From Desulfamplus magnetovallimortis (lineage in GTDB: Bacteria; Desulfobacterota; Desulfobacteria; Desulfobacterales; Desulfobacteraceae): a stretch of DNA of 58,328 bases. This document shows, in pieces, positions 36,511-47,103 of the stretch. The notes beneath the pieces were generated by a model that had not been told where the DNA came from, did no database searches, and was given only the letters and a program-made list of their open reading frames with translations. The stretch covers positions 26,016 to 84,343 of the forward strand of contig NZ_LT828554.1 in the NCBI RefSeq assembly GCF_900170035.1, in the 5' to 3' direction. A program made the translations under genes and the position numbers. Numbering within the stretch: position 1 is the stretch's first letter; the number at the start of each line of letters is the position of its first letter.

Positions 36511-39500
36511 ATGAATATGAAATACGGTGAACTAATCCGATTTGATCCGATAGAATCGGTGGTTCAGCTGCGCGATGCTGACAAAACAAGTGCCGCCCAT
36601 CAGCTGGTTAACACCTATGTGGTATCTGATGAAATGGCAGAACGAATGGTTCGCCTTGTCATTCCTCAGCTTCAGTTTGAGCAACCACTCGATAACAAAG
36701 GCATCTTGGTGGTCGGTAATTACGGTACCGGTAAGTCGCACTTGATGTCTGTCGTTTCCAGTGTTGCCGCCGATGCCTCCCTGATTGACAGTTTAAATCA
36801 TGAAAGCGTTAAAGCACAAGCAGACAAAATTGCCGGTAAATTCAAGGTGATCCGAACCGAGATCGGAGCAACGACCATGTCACTCAGGGATATTTTGGTG
36901 GCAGAACTGGAAGAGCATCTTGAGAACATGGGCGTGAATTACCTCTTCCCGGACTCGGGAACGATTACCAGCCATAAACGGGCTTTTGAAGACATGATGG
37001 CCAAGTTTGGCGAGGTGTTTCCTGAGCAAGGTCTCCTGCTGGTGGTCGATGAGCTGCTGGATTATCTGAGGACTCGAAAGGATCAGGAGCTTATTCTTGA
37101 TTTGAACTTCCTCCGCGAGGTCGGTGAAGTCTGTAAGGATCTTCGTTTCCGCTTCATGGCCGGTGTGCAGGAAGCCATATTTGACAGCCCGAGATTTGCC
37201 TTTGTAGCCGACAGTATCCGCCGGGTAAAAGACCGGTTCGAACAGATCCTGATTGCCCGCAGCGATGTTAAGTTTGTGGTTGCGGAGCGTTTACTAAAGA
37301 AAACCACGGAGCAACAGGCCAAGATCAGAGAATACCTCACGACCTTTGCCAAATATTATGGTGGCCTTAACGAGCGTATGGACGAATTCGTCCGGCTGTT
37401 TCCGGTACACCCTGATTACATAGACACATTTGAAAGAGTGACCGTTGTCGAAAAGCGTGAAGTCCTTAAAACCCTCTCCATGGGCATGAAGGGCGTTTTG
37501 GATAAAGATGTCCCGGACAACCAACCCGGCCTGATCGCCTTTGATAGCTACTGGAGTACCTTAAAACAAAATGCATCCTTCCGTGCGATTCCAGAAATCC
37601 GGGCGGTGATTGATTGTAGTCAAGTGCTGGAATCACGCATCGAAAACGCCATCACCCGCAAGCAATACAAGCCGATGGCACTGCGCCTGATCCACGCGTT
37701 ATCCTTACACCGCTTGACGACTGGTGATATCTACGCACCAATGGGAGCCAGTGCCGAAGAATTGCGAGACCGTCTATGTCTGTTTGATCCATTGATTGCA
37801 GAACTGGGTAGTGACGAACCCGACAAGGATCTGCAAACCCACGTTGAAACCGTTCTTCGGGAAATACATAAAACCGTCAGCGGGCAGTTCATCTCCTTTA
37901 ACGCGGATAACCGCCAGTTTTATCTCGACCTGAAAAAAACCGATGACTTTGACGCCTTGATTGACAAACGGGCCGAGAGCCTGGGTGATGCCCAGCTCGA
38001 CCGCTTCTATTACGAAGCCTTGAAACGAGTCATGGAATGTCAGGACTCGACCTATGTGACCGGCTATAAAATCTGGCAGCATGAACTGGTATGGCAGGAT
38101 CACAAGGCTGCCCGCTCCGGCTATCTCTTTTTCGGTGCACCCAATGAGAGATCTACTGCCGTACCGACGCGGGACTTTTACATCTACTTCATTCAGCCAA
38201 ACGACCCGCCGCGTTTTAAAGACGACAAGGTTAGCGATGAGGTCTTCTTCCGCTTAAAGCCCTTAAAAGAGACCGGCGAAGAATTCCAGACATCACTGAA
38301 AAGCTATGCTGCAGCACTCGATTTAGCGGGCACCTCTTCAGGTCATGCCAAGGCCACCTATGAAGCCAAAGCGAACGGGTTTCTGAAAAAACTGGTTCTG
38401 TGGTTACAGAAGCATATGGGGAATGCGTTTGAACTGACCTATCAGGGCAGGAGAAAGCCCATGACTGATTGGGCAAAGGGGAAATCAATACGCGATTTAA
38501 CTGGCCTATCACCCCATGAAACCGTGAACTTTCGAGATTTGATCAACACCATTGCCGGCATCTGCCTGGCACCGCATTTTGAGAACCAGGCGCCGGATTA
38601 TCCTTTTTTCCCGGTGTTGATCACCGGAAGAAACAGGGCCCAGGCGGCACAGGATGCACTCCGGGCGATCGGCGGTCAGAACCGAACGAAACAGGCAACT
38701 GCGGTGCTGGATGCCTTGGAACTTCTGGATGGTGAAAAAATAGAGGCTTACAAGTCCAAATACACCCGCTTTATCCTTGATATTGTAAAAGCCAAAGGTC
38801 ATGGACAGGTCATCAATCGAAATGAAATCATTCAGGACGACCACGGCCTGGAATATATGAATCCGGGCGGCTCCCGACTTGAGCCGGAATGGATAACGGT
38901 ATTGATCGCTGCTCTGGTTTACTCCGGTGACATTGTCCTGTCTATCCCGGGTAAAAAATTCGACGCCACCGGCCTTGCGCAGCTTGCGGCAACCGGCATG
39001 GATGAACTGATCCGATTCAAGCACCTTGAGCAGCCCAAGGAATGGAATATCCCGGCACTCAAGGCCATGTTCGAGCTTCTCGGCATGACACCGGGCATGG
39101 CTCAATTGGTCACTCAAGGGAATGATGAACCTATTCAAAATCTTCAGCAGTCCGTTGGCAAGATTGTTAAACGGATTGTGATGACACAGCAGACCTTGCG
39201 TGAAGGTCTTTCGTTTTGGGGACTGAATCTTCTTGGTGGTACAGATCTGGCAAATCAGGCATCAGGACTGGATGGTGCCAAGACCTTCTTTGAGTCGCTT
39301 CAAGCCTATACATCTCCCGGTAAATTGAAAAATTTTCGTTACAGCATGGATGAAGTAAAAGCCCATGAAAAGGCTGTAAAGGCACTGGATGATCTGGATG
39401 CCCTGCGTGAATTTGTTATGGATCACAGCCCGACAGCCTCTTGGTTATCAACAGCCGAAGGTGTTTTACCGCCAGAGCATGACTGGGTCGATCGCATGAA

Positions 39501-40257
39501 AACGACCCGTCAGGATGTGTTGGAAATGCTAAAGCAAGCAGATTTGACTGAACTGGCCAGCCAGTCCCAGAATGTCGGAGCAAAGCTTCAGCAGCTCAAG
39601 AAAGATTATATCGTTGTTTATATCGGTCTGCATACCAAAGCCCGGCTGGGTGTTAATGACGACAAACGCAAAGCAGCCTTGATGGGAGACCACCGACTGC
39701 AGACGCTACTGAAACTTGCAGGCATTGATTTAATGCCAAGACAGCAGCTCACGGATTACCAGAACCGACTGGCCGGACTGAAAAGCTGTTTTGCCCTGAC
39801 CGAACAGAATCTGGAAACCACACCGGCCTGTCCTCACTGCGGATTCCGTCCGTCGCTGGAAACTGGATCAGCCCAAGGTTCGCAGATGATTGAGCAGATG
39901 GACAATGATCTCGATGCCATGGTGGGCAACTGGACATCAACACTTCTGGGCAATCTGGAAGACCCGATAACCCAAGCTAATATGGATCTGCTGAAAGTGG
40001 ATGACCGTGAGCCGCTGGAAGCGTTTATCAAATCCAGGGAGCTCCCGGTTCCGTTGGATACCAACTTTGTCCATGCCCTGAAAGAGGTGCTGTCAGGATT
40101 GGTAAAAGTATCGGTTAAAGCGCAGGAGCTGCAGAAAGCATTGCAGATTGAAAGTGGTCCGGCAACACCTGCCGAAATCAAGAAGCGGTTTGATGATTTT
40201 ATCGACCAGCTGACCAAAGGCAAGGACCCGGCGAAGGTCCGTATCGTCCTGGAGTAG
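36511..40257 (+). CDS. brxC: BREX system P-loop protein BrxC
   Basis: 1,248 residues. N-terminal AAA-like ATPase: [18 protein letters not shown] (about 67-84) and Walker [13 protein letters not shown] (about 175). The remainder is a long, mainly helical body with a CPHCGFRP knuckle near residue 1110. Size, sequence opening ([16 protein letters not shown]) and context match BrxC/DUF6079 of type 3 BREX. It is essential for BREX phage exclusion and methylation in studied systems. Starts 10 bp after brxF and ends 4 bp before the next gene, so transcription is shared. The ATG at 36517 is an alternative start. Confidence 0.88.
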   Translation: MNMKYGELIRFDPIESVVQLRDADKTSAAHQLVNTYVVSDEMAERMVRLVIPQLQFEQPLDNKGILVVGNYGTGKSHLMSVVSSVAADASLIDSLNHESVKAQADKIAGKFKVIRTEIGATTMSLRDILVAELEEHLENMGVNYLFPDSGTITSHKRAFEDMMAKFGEVFPEQGLLLVVDELLDYLRTRKDQELILDLNFLREVGEVCKDLRFRFMAGVQEAIFDSPRFAFVADSIRRVKDRFEQILIARSDVKFVVAERLLKKTTEQQAKIREYLTTFAKYYGGLNERMDEFVRLFPVHPDYIDTFERVTVVEKREVLKTLSMGMKGVLDKDVPDNQPGLIAFDSYWSTLKQNASFRAIPEIRAVIDCSQVLESRIENAITRKQYKPMALRLIHALSLHRLTTGDIYAPMGASAEELRDRLCLFDPLIAELGSDEPDKDLQTHVETVLREIHKTVSGQFISFNADNRQFYLDLKKTDDFDALIDKRAESLGDAQLDRFYYEALKRVMECQDSTYVTGYKIWQHELVWQDHKAARSGYLFFGAPNERSTAVPTRDFYIYFIQPNDPPRFKDDKVSDEVFFRLKPLKETGEEFQTSLKSYAAALDLAGTSSGHAKATYEAKANGFLKKLVLWLQKHMGNAFELTYQGRRKPMTDWAKGKSIRDLTGLSPHETVNFRDLINTIAGICLAPHFENQAPDYPFFPVLITGRNRAQAAQDALRAIGGQNRTKQATAVLDALELLDGEKIEAYKSKYTRFILDIVKAKGHGQVINRNEIIQDDHGLEYMNPGGSRLEPEWITVLIAALVYSGDIVLSIPGKKFDATGLAQLAATGMDELIRFKHLEQPKEWNIPALKAMFELLGMTPGMAQLVTQGNDEPIQNLQQSVGKIVKRIVMTQQTLREGLSFWGLNLLGGTDLANQASGLDGAKTFFESLQAYTSPGKLKNFRYSMDEVKAHEKAVKALDDLDALREFVMDHSPTASWLSTAEGVLPPEHDWVDRMKTTRQDVLEMLKQADLTELASQSQNVGAKLQQLKKDYIVVYIGLHTKARLGVNDDKRKAALMGDHRLQTLLKLAGIDLMPRQQLTDYQNRLAGLKSCFALTEQNLETTPACPHCGFRPSLETGSAQGSQMIEQMDNDLDAMVGNWTSTLLGNLEDPITQANMDLLKVDDREPLEAFIKSRELPVPLDTNFVHALKEVLSGLVKVSVKAQELQKALQIESGPATPAEIKKRFDDFIDQLTKGKDPAKVRIVLE

Positions 40258-40261
40258 ATCT

Positions 40262-42103
40262 ATGATAAGCAAAGAAGATTTAATAAAACGCTTGAAAAAA
40301 TATGAGTGGAATGACTTTGAGTGCAAAAAAGCTCAACGAGGCGTTCCTGAAGATGCCTATAAAACAGTTTCTGCGTTTGCGAACACTACTGGTGGGTATC
40401 TTGTCTTTGGCGTAAAGGATGAGAAAGGGAATCTGGATATTGTTGGCGTACTTGATGTGGATAAGGTTCAAAACGATTTTCTCAGCACACTTCGTGGCGG
40501 AAAGTTGAACCGTATCATTGCCGTTCAGGAAGATAAAATTGAGCATGACGGCAACACTTTGCTCACCTTTTTTGTGCCCGAAGCGAATCGAAATGAAAAA
40601 CCAGTTTATCTGAAGGGAGACATCAGGCAAAGCTATATCCGGAGAGGCGCTGGTGATGAACAATGTACTCAAAATGAAATTGAGCAATTTATCCGTGATG
40701 CTTCACAAGAAAGATATGACTCACAGGTCATGTATCAAATCAATGCAGATAAGTGTTTTGATGAAAACACGGTTAGCTGGTACCGTGACTTATTCAACAG
40801 GCACCAACCTGATCGACACGCAGCATTAAATCATATCGAGTTTCTGCATGAATGGGGTTTTATCTCTGAAGACCAGAACAAAATATATCCTACAAGAGCA
40901 GGTGTTTTATTGTTTGGTAAAGCAATGTATGTACGCCAGATTCTCCCCCGACCTGTTCTTGATTACCAACGTATAGATTTTGATTTCCATGACTGGATGC
41001 CGGAAAAACGCTGGCATGACCGGGTGGTGTTTGAGGAAAACATTTTTCAAACATGGATGGGGCTATTTGGCAAATATATGCGTGTTGCCGATAGACCTTT
41101 TTCTGTTGATAGTGAAACGTTGCGTCGAAATGATGACCCTCCTGACTACATCTCATTCAGAGAATCGGCGATCAACCTGCTGATCCATCAGGATTACGGA
41201 GACCATACCCGCAAACCAAGTATTCGATTATTTAAGGACCGAACTATTTTCTGGAATCCAGGCGATGCTTTTGCAACTTTCGATGAACTTCTATCACCGA
41301 AAGAAAAAGAAGTTAGAAATCCTTCCATTGTAAGCGCCTTCCGCCGAATTGGCTTAAGTGATCAGGCAGGTACTGGTATCAGAACAATTTACCGGAATTG
41401 GCATGCTCTGGGACATGTTCCCCCCAAAATAAGCAATAACAAATCCGGGAAAGATTTTCAGATTGCGTTACTCAAACAAATTCTCTTATCCGAAGAACAA
41501 ATCCTTATACAAAGTAGAATCGGAGCACATTTATCTGAAGAACAAGCAGCTGTTTTTGCCTTTGCATGCAGATCGGAATCTCTTACGATCACAATCCAGA
41601 ACATTAAAGCTATCACAGCAAAGAGAAATTCAGAATGTGAGGCAATTGCAGATCATCTTGTCGTCCAAAGCTTACTCCATAAGTTCAGCTCAGGATTATA
41701 TTCCGTGGCTGAACACCTGAAGCCAATAATAAAGAGAGTGTTATTTCCAGAAAATGAAGATGAAAACATAGATAGTACGGCCAGTGTACAAGTTAAGAGT
41801 TATTCAGCGGGCAATATCGTAGATTCAAGTGCACAAGTTAATAAGATCACAGATACACAAAAAGATATTCTTGACTATTGTGAAGTGGCACGTTCTCTTA
41901 CGGAATTGCTTGAGAAAGCAGGTTTTACAAATCGGGGCTACTTTAAAAAGAACCACATCAACCCTTTGATTAATAGTGGTTTATTGGCAATGACAAAACC
42001 GGATAAACCCCGTGCAAAGAACCAGAAATATATTCTGACTGAACCCGGATTACAACTTGTGCTTTTGTGGAAAAAAGAGAGTGCACAAGTTGAGGATAAG
42101 TAG
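40262..42103 (+). CDS. AlbA/Schlafen-domain protein with GHKL-like ATPase (RecG-C type)
   Basis: 613 residues. The N-terminal AlbA_2/Schlafen domain (about 10-125) has EWNDFECKKAQRGVPEDAYK, SAFANTTGGYLVFGVKD and QSYIRRGAGD. The middle has the HATPase_c_4 signature (FRESAINLLIHQDYGD, about 300-315, then NPGDAF and GTGIRTIYRNW). The C-terminal winged-helix region ends with a repeated Ser-Ala-Gln-Val pattern and NPLINSGLLAMTKPDKPR. Proteins of this type are common accessories in BREX and other defence loci; the biochemical role (nucleic-acid binding, regulation or RNA cleavage) is uncertain. A second, broken copy of its C-terminus lies at 46771-47061. Confidence 0.82.
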   Translation: MISKEDLIKRLKKYEWNDFECKKAQRGVPEDAYKTVSAFANTTGGYLVFGVKDEKGNLDIVGVLDVDKVQNDFLSTLRGGKLNRIIAVQEDKIEHDGNTLLTFFVPEANRNEKPVYLKGDIRQSYIRRGAGDEQCTQNEIEQFIRDASQERYDSQVMYQINADKCFDENTVSWYRDLFNRHQPDRHAALNHIEFLHEWGFISEDQNKIYPTRAGVLLFGKAMYVRQILPRPVLDYQRIDFDFHDWMPEKRWHDRVVFEENIFQTWMGLFGKYMRVADRPFSVDSETLRRNDDPPDYISFRESAINLLIHQDYGDHTRKPSIRLFKDRTIFWNPGDAFATFDELLSPKEKEVRNPSIVSAFRRIGLSDQAGTGIRTIYRNWHALGHVPPKISNNKSGKDFQIALLKQILLSEEQILIQSRIGAHLSEEQAAVFAFACRSESLTITIQNIKAITAKRNSECEAIADHLVVQSLLHKFSSGLYSVAEHLKPIIKRVLFPENEDENIDSTASVQVKSYSAGNIVDSSAQVNKITDTQKDILDYCEVARSLTELLEKAGFTNRGYFKKNHINPLINSGLLAMTKPDKPRAKNQKYILTEPGLQLVLLWKKESAQVEDK

Positions 42104-42157
42104 GGCTTAACATATGCACTATTTGATCCGAGTCAGATCAAGAAAAAGGAATTTGAT

Positions 42158-44977
42158 ATGAGTAAAGAATCAATTTTGCCGGGTTTTGAAGATCAGCCTG
42201 AAACCGTAAGCCAAGGCCCTGTAACTTGTTTAGGACAAGCATTCGAAAATGATGAAGCCCGGCGAGCCCATTTTACCGAGGAGCTGCGCAAAAAACTGCA
42301 GGACCCGGAATTCCGCAAGATTGAAGGCTTTCCGATCGGTGAAGATGAAGACATCCTCAAACTGAGCGATCCGCCATATTATACTGCCTGTCCAAATCCA
42401 TGGATCGCGGACTTCATTGAGGAATGGGAAAGCCAGAAGCCGAAAAAGCCAGCGGATTATCATTACCACCGGGAGCCTTTTGCTGCGGATGTAAGTGAAG
42501 GGAAAAACGACCCAATTTATGGTGCTCACTCTTATCATACCAAGGTACCGCACAAGGCGATTATGCGCTACATCCTTCATTACACTGAACCGGGTGATAT
42601 TGTCTTCGACGGATTTTGTGGAACAGGTATGACGGCTGTGGCTGCTCAGATGTGTGCTAACAGAGAAATCGTTGAATCTTTGGGTTACACTGTTGATTCC
42701 TCTGGTGGCATATATAGCGAAGAACTGGATAATGAAGGGAAAAAGCGTAAAGTTTTAATTTCCAAGCTTGGTCCCAGAAAAGTTGTGCTTAATGACCTGT
42801 CTCCCGCCGCCACATTTATCGCATACAATTACAACACGCCTATTGATGTTGCGTGTTTTGAGAAAGAGGCCAAACGCATCCTCAAAGAAGTCGAAAAAGA
42901 ATGCGGTTGGATGTATGAAACGTTTCATACCGACGGTAAAACAAAAGGGAAAATAAATTATACGGTTTGGTCAGATGTGTTTATCTGTCCAGAGTGCATG
43001 GGGGAAGTTGTTTTTTCAAAAGCTGCCGTTGATCAAGAATCAAACAGGGTGAACAAAGAGTTTTCTTGTCCAGCTTGTGATGCGCCTCTATCGAAAAAAA
43101 ATATGGATCGAGCATGGATAACTCATTACGACACCCACCTCAAAGATTCAATCAAGCAGGCAAAGCAAGTTCCAGTTTTAATAAATTACTCGATAGGCAA
43201 GCAGAAATTTACCAAAGAGCCTGATAAGACGGACTTTGAAATATTGGACAAAATAGAGTCCTCAGCTATTCCATATAGCTTTCCCACCAATCGTCTAATG
43301 GAAGGCAAAGAAACTCGCCGAAATGATGTGATTGGCATTACTCATATGCATCATTTTTATTCCAAGCGAGGATTGTGGGTACTTGGTTGCGCATATCAAA
43401 AAACTTACGAGTTACCTGAAAACATTAAGCGATACATCCTATTCACAGTGCAACAGGCTGTGCAGGGATTCGCAAAAATTTCTCGGTATGTCCCAACACA
43501 TTTTTCCCAAGTAAATCAGTATTTGAGTGGAACTCTCTACATCGGCTCTCAGGTTGTAGATATCTCTTTACCATATATTCTGGATGGTAAAATAAAGCGT
43601 TTGGCGAACCTCCTTAAAAAAGCCAACTCGAGTTTGAACACAGTTATTACAACTCAAGACTCATCCCTCTTCAAGAAATCTGAAAATTCTTACGACTACG
43701 TTTTCATTGATCCTCCATTTGGAGCTAATTTGAACTATTCAGAACTTAACTTTCTGTGGGAATCATGGTTGAAAGTATGGACGAATAACGAACCAGAGGC
43801 TATTGAAAACTCCGTTCAAGGCAAGGGCGCTACAGAGTATCGAACCTTAATGGCTGCCTGCTTCAAAGAAGCCTATCGAGTGCTTAAGCCCGGGCGCTGG
43901 ATGACAGTAGAGTTTTCAAACACCAAAGCATCGGTTTGGAACAGCATTCAGACAGCTCTTACTGAGGCAGGGTTTATTGTGGCAAATGTATCAGCCTTGG
44001 ACAAAAAACAAGGCAGCTTCAAAGCGGTGACAACACCTACAGCCGTCAAACAAGACCTCGTTATTTCCGCCTATAAACCAAACGGCGGCTTCGAAGAACG
44101 TTTCAAACAGGAAGCTCAGACCGAGGAAGGTGTCTGGGATTTTATACGAACCCATTTGAAATACCTTCCGGTGACTAAAAAACTGGGATTAGATCTTGTT
44201 GCTATCCCTGAACGTGATCCGAGAATCCTTTACGATCAGGTAATTGCCTACTATGTACGTAAAGGCTACAGCGTACCCATTGACAGTCAGGATTTCCAGC
44301 TTGGATTGTCCCAGCGCTTTTCCGAGCGTGACGGCATGTACTTCCTGCCGGAGCAGGTAGCGGAATACGATCGCAAAAAGATGATCAGTGGCGGCAGACC
44401 GCTACAGCAGTCGCTGTTTATTTCCGATGAAGCCTCGGCCATTGAATGGCTGCGCAGTCTGTTGCGTGATAAGCCGCAAAGTTTTCAGGATATTAATCCG
44501 TTATTCATGAAAGAGATCAGTGGCTGGAGTAAAAATGAGGTTGGCCTGGAACTCTCCACCCTTCTCGAACAGAATTTCCTCTGTTATGACGGGAAATCAG
44601 CTGTTCCAAGTCAAATACATGGACACTTATCCACATGGTATAAAGAACTGCGCAACCTTACCAAAAATGATCCAGCTCTGATCGCCAAAGCCAAAGGCCG
44701 CTGGTATGTGCCCGATCCGAATAAAGCCGGTGACCTGGAAAAACTCCGTGAAAAAGCGTTGCTCAAGGAGTTTGAAGAATACAAGCAGGTCAAGAAAAAG
44801 CTCAAGATATTCCGTCTGGAGGCCGTCCGGGTAGGATTCAAAAAAGCATGGCAGGAACGGGACTATAAAGTGATTATCACCGTCGCCGAAAAAATCCCGA
44901 ACAACGTACTCGAGGAAGATCCCAAGCTGCTCATGTGGTACGACCAGGCGGTTACGAGACTCGGAGAGGATAATTAG
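42158..44977 (+). CDS. pglX: BREX-3 DNA methyltransferase PglX, copy 1
   Basis: 939 residues. SAM-binding motif I FDGFCGTGMTAVAAQ (about 150) and catalytic motif IV DPPFGANLNYSEL (about 518) define an N6-adenine/N4-cytosine DNA methylase of the type 3 BREX PglXI kind. Between them is a long insert with two CxxC knuckles (CPEC about 277, CPAC about 304). That insert, residues about 300-510, differs strongly from the second copy and probably carries target recognition. The C-terminal 300 residues are almost the same as in copy 2. The stop codon directly touches the next ATG (0-bp gap), showing tight coupling to the GHKL gene. It modifies self DNA and is needed for BREX. Confidence 0.87.
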   Translation: MSKESILPGFEDQPETVSQGPVTCLGQAFENDEARRAHFTEELRKKLQDPEFRKIEGFPIGEDEDILKLSDPPYYTACPNPWIADFIEEWESQKPKKPADYHYHREPFAADVSEGKNDPIYGAHSYHTKVPHKAIMRYILHYTEPGDIVFDGFCGTGMTAVAAQMCANREIVESLGYTVDSSGGIYSEELDNEGKKRKVLISKLGPRKVVLNDLSPAATFIAYNYNTPIDVACFEKEAKRILKEVEKECGWMYETFHTDGKTKGKINYTVWSDVFICPECMGEVVFSKAAVDQESNRVNKEFSCPACDAPLSKKNMDRAWITHYDTHLKDSIKQAKQVPVLINYSIGKQKFTKEPDKTDFEILDKIESSAIPYSFPTNRLMEGKETRRNDVIGITHMHHFYSKRGLWVLGCAYQKTYELPENIKRYILFTVQQAVQGFAKISRYVPTHFSQVNQYLSGTLYIGSQVVDISLPYILDGKIKRLANLLKKANSSLNTVITTQDSSLFKKSENSYDYVFIDPPFGANLNYSELNFLWESWLKVWTNNEPEAIENSVQGKGATEYRTLMAACFKEAYRVLKPGRWMTVEFSNTKASVWNSIQTALTEAGFIVANVSALDKKQGSFKAVTTPTAVKQDLVISAYKPNGGFEERFKQEAQTEEGVWDFIRTHLKYLPVTKKLGLDLVAIPERDPRILYDQVIAYYVRKGYSVPIDSQDFQLGLSQRFSERDGMYFLPEQVAEYDRKKMISGGRPLQQSLFISDEASAIEWLRSLLRDKPQSFQDINPLFMKEISGWSKNEVGLELSTLLEQNFLCYDGKSAVPSQIHGHLSTWYKELRNLTKNDPALIAKAKGRWYVPDPNKAGDLEKLREKALLKEFEEYKQVKKKLKIFRLEAVRVGFKKAWQERDYKVIITVAEKIPNNVLEEDPKLLMWYDQAVTRLGEDN

Positions 44978-45850
44978 ATGAAGCTCAATGTTGGCACAAT
45001 AAGAAGCAATTGCGGAGGCTTTGATACCATCGCTGAGATTGCCGTCAGAACGAAGGATGTTCGGTTGGATTCTGTTGAATTCGATCTTTCATTCTGCAGT
45101 TTTTTCGAAGCCAATATGGCGGCACCGCTATATGCCGTAATTGCGAGACTTCGTGATGAGCTGAATGATGTGATCATTACCAATGTGCCAGCAGGAGTAA
45201 GTAACATTCTACGGAAAAACAAATTTCTGAGCGTATTCAATCAGCCTGAGTTAACGGATACAAACCAGACAACACTGCCGTTCAAAATCCTCAAGCTTAC
45301 CGCTGGAGATCAGTTTAGCGATTATCTTGATACTTATATGCGAGGAAGAGGTATCCCAACCATGTCGGTAGCATTGACCAAACGCTTTAGGCAAAGTCTG
45401 TTCGAAATATTTCTCAATGCGACCATTCATTCTCAATCGAAAACCGGAATTTTTGTCTGCGGGCAATTTTATCCAAAAAAACATCGACTGGACTTTACCA
45501 TTGCTGATGCTGGAGTCGGGATTCGGGAAAACGTTCGAAGATATACTCGGAAACCAAAACTCAATTCCTGTAAGGCCATTGAATGGGCTATGACAGAGGG
45601 CAATACCACGAAAACTGGGAATCAGCCAGGTGGGCTTGGGTTGAAGCTGATTAAAGATTTTATTGAAATGAACCGCGGAAAAATTCAGGTTGTGTCCAGA
45701 TTTGGATACTACGAATTTTCTGCAAACGGTGAGTCTATTCAAAAAATGAACAACGATTTTCCCGGAACCTGCGTAAATATTGAAATTAACACCGAGGATA
45801 CAAGCAGTTACTGTTTGAAGTCTGAACTGAAAAGTGAAGATATCTTTTGA
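44978..45850 (+). CDS. STAS-like plus GHKL ATPase protein
   Basis: 290 residues. The N-terminal 95 residues look like a STAS fold (VEFDLSFCSFFEANMAAPLY, then DVIITNVPAGVSNILRKNKF). The C-terminal part is a GHKL ATPase: N box EIFLNATIHSQSKTGI (about 140), G1 ADAGVGIRENV (about 177), G2 GGLGLKLIKDF (about 218). There is no phosphoacceptor His, so it resembles anti-sigma-factor kinases (SpoIIAB type) more than sensor kinases. It starts at the base following the pglX stop and is followed after 16 bp by a DUF4325 gene and then a PIN nuclease. Likely a switch protein; its partner may be the DUF4325 product. No named system was recognised. Confidence 0.8.
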   Translation: MKLNVGTIRSNCGGFDTIAEIAVRTKDVRLDSVEFDLSFCSFFEANMAAPLYAVIARLRDELNDVIITNVPAGVSNILRKNKFLSVFNQPELTDTNQTTLPFKILKLTAGDQFSDYLDTYMRGRGIPTMSVALTKRFRQSLFEIFLNATIHSQSKTGIFVCGQFYPKKHRLDFTIADAGVGIRENVRRYTRKPKLNSCKAIEWAMTEGNTTKTGNQPGGLGLKLIKDFIEMNRGKIQVVSRFGYYEFSANGESIQKMNNDFPGTCVNIEINTEDTSSYCLKSELKSEDIF

Positions 45851-45866
45851 AATCTAAGGAGTTATT

Positions 45867-46223
45867 ATGAGTGATCAAGTCAAAATAAAGGTAGCGGATT
45901 TGATAGGCAGTCCGCTCTGCATATCCGCTGAGGACGGCCAGAAAGTATTCGGCAAGGTAGAGCAGCTCGTTAAAGCCGGGAAAAAAGTTACTATCTCATT
46001 TGAGAATGTAACCATGCTGATCTCGCTCTTTCTCAATGTCGCAATTGGACAGCTCTACGGCTCTTTTAGCGAGGATGCGATTCGAACTCAGTTGAGAGTT
46101 GAGGGACTTTCCTCTGATGACATGGAGTTGCTCAAGCGTGTTGTGGACAACGCGAAGAAGTATTATTCCAACAAAAAATCTTATGATGACGCATGGCTGG
46201 AGGAAGATAACAATGAAGAATAA
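45867..46223 (+). CDS. DUF4325 STAS-like protein
   Basis: 118 residues. VKIKVADLIGSPLCISAEDGQKVF, then KAGKKVTISFENVTMLISLFLNVAIGQLYG is the DUF4325/STAS-like pattern (beta strand, then a helix with a conserved position where anti-sigma antagonists carry Ser/Thr). AAGGAG 5-6 nt upstream. The last 11 bp overlap the PIN gene. It may be the antagonist-type partner of the GHKL protein upstream. Confidence 0.8.
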   Translation: MSDQVKIKVADLIGSPLCISAEDGQKVFGKVEQLVKAGKKVTISFENVTMLISLFLNVAIGQLYGSFSEDAIRTQLRVEGLSSDDMELLKRVVDNAKKYYSNKKSYDDAWLEEDNNEE

Positions 46224-46764
46224 GGCTTATGATCTGTCTTCCTATTCCTTCAGTTCAGATGAACAGGTTCTTGTGGACACAAATATCTGGCTTTACCTGT
46301 TTCCGGCGCCAACTGACCCGTCAAATAGGTTTGCAACTCAATACTCGACTGCTTTCTCAAGCCTTATTTCCGCTAAAGCTCAACCGGTTCTTGATCCGAT
46401 GGTATTAAGCGAATATTTGAATCGCTATATAAGAATTGAGTGGGAAGGAAACTACAAATCCCAGTATACGAAATTTAAAGATTTCAGAAACTCCTCTGAT
46501 TTCTCAGCAATTGCATCAGCGACAGAAACATTTGCCAAAAGAATCCTAAGTTTCTGTCAAATCCACTCCATCCCAGCCAATGAATTGGATCTGAATCAGG
46601 CGCTCTCTGCTTTTTCAGCAGGAGGTGAAGATTTTAATGATGCCCTCTTGGTGGACATCTGCAAAAAAAGAAATCTTAAGTTGATGACCAATGACGGTGA
46701 TTTTCAGGACGGTGGCATTGAGGTTTTAACCACAAATCCGCGACTTTTAAGAGCTTGTCCATAA
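46213..46764 (+). CDS. PIN-domain nuclease
   Basis: 183 residues from the ATG at 46213. The frame is open further upstream, inside the DUF4325 gene, but 46213 gives a normal PIN start. Acidic residues are in the expected order: VLVDTNIWLYL (Asp about 22), VLSEYLNRY (Glu about 60), GGEDFNDALLVDI (Asp pair about 138-141) and LMTNDGDFQD (Asp about 158). It should be a Mg-dependent ribonuclease, as in VapC-like toxins, but larger than VapC. The ATG lies inside the DUF4325 gene, so expression is coupled. It is the likely effector of the pglX-GHKL-STAS-PIN set. Confidence 0.85.
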   Translation: MKNKAYDLSSYSFSSDEQVLVDTNIWLYLFPAPTDPSNRFATQYSTAFSSLISAKAQPVLDPMVLSEYLNRYIRIEWEGNYKSQYTKFKDFRNSSDFSAIASATETFAKRILSFCQIHSIPANELDLNQALSAFSAGGEDFNDALLVDICKKRNLKLMTNDGDFQDGGIEVLTTNPRLLRACP

Positions 46765-46770
46765 AGATGA

Positions 46771-47061
46771 GAAAAATTTTGTTAATCCCCTTATTTCCAA
46801 TGGATTGCTATCCATGACTAAGCCGGATAAACCCCGTGAAAAAGGGCATGCTTCATTCATCCTTTTACACTTTTTAGAGACATATCCTCATTTTTTGGAG
46901 ATATTATCTCAAAAGTGTAAAATTTTTTCGGGATCATGTGAAGGATGCTTGAAAAAGATCAAAAATATTTATTAACCGAAGCCGGGTTGCGTCTTGTGCA
47001 CTTATGGAAAAAGAACAGTGCACAAGTTGAAGATAAGTTGGGGATAACTTGTGCACTGTAA
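46771..47061 (+). pseudogene. C-terminal remnant of a second AlbA/Schlafen gene, split by a MITE
   Basis: The sequence encodes KNFVNPLISNGLLSMTKPDK before, and DQKYLLTEAGLRLVHLWKK after, the element at 46843-46952. It matches the C-terminus of the gene at 40262-42103 (NPLINSGLLAMTKPDKP... and KYILTEPGLQLVLLWKK) and includes the shared SAQVEDK end. Only the last 60-70 codons remain, directly before the second pglX. The AlbA-pglX pair was therefore once duplicated. Confidence 0.8.
46843..46952. mobile_element. MITE family B, copy 4, inserted in the AlbA remnant
   Basis: GGCATGCTTCATTCATCCTT...TTTTACACTTTTT at the left and AAAAGTGTAAAATTTTTTCGGG...GTGAAGGATGCTT at the right, with AT-rich inner hairpin. 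Both flanks read GAAAAAG, a candidate 7-bp target duplication. It is the shortest copy (about 110 bp). Confidence 0.65.
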
Positions 47062-47103
47062 TGCAGATTTTCAAGAAATTGGATTGTTGGAGACACGATC
47101 AAT

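Noticed and set aside
46099-46212. Upstream extension of the PIN protein
   Set aside because: It overlaps the coding DUF4325 gene and lacks PIN sequence. ATG 46213 fits the domain.
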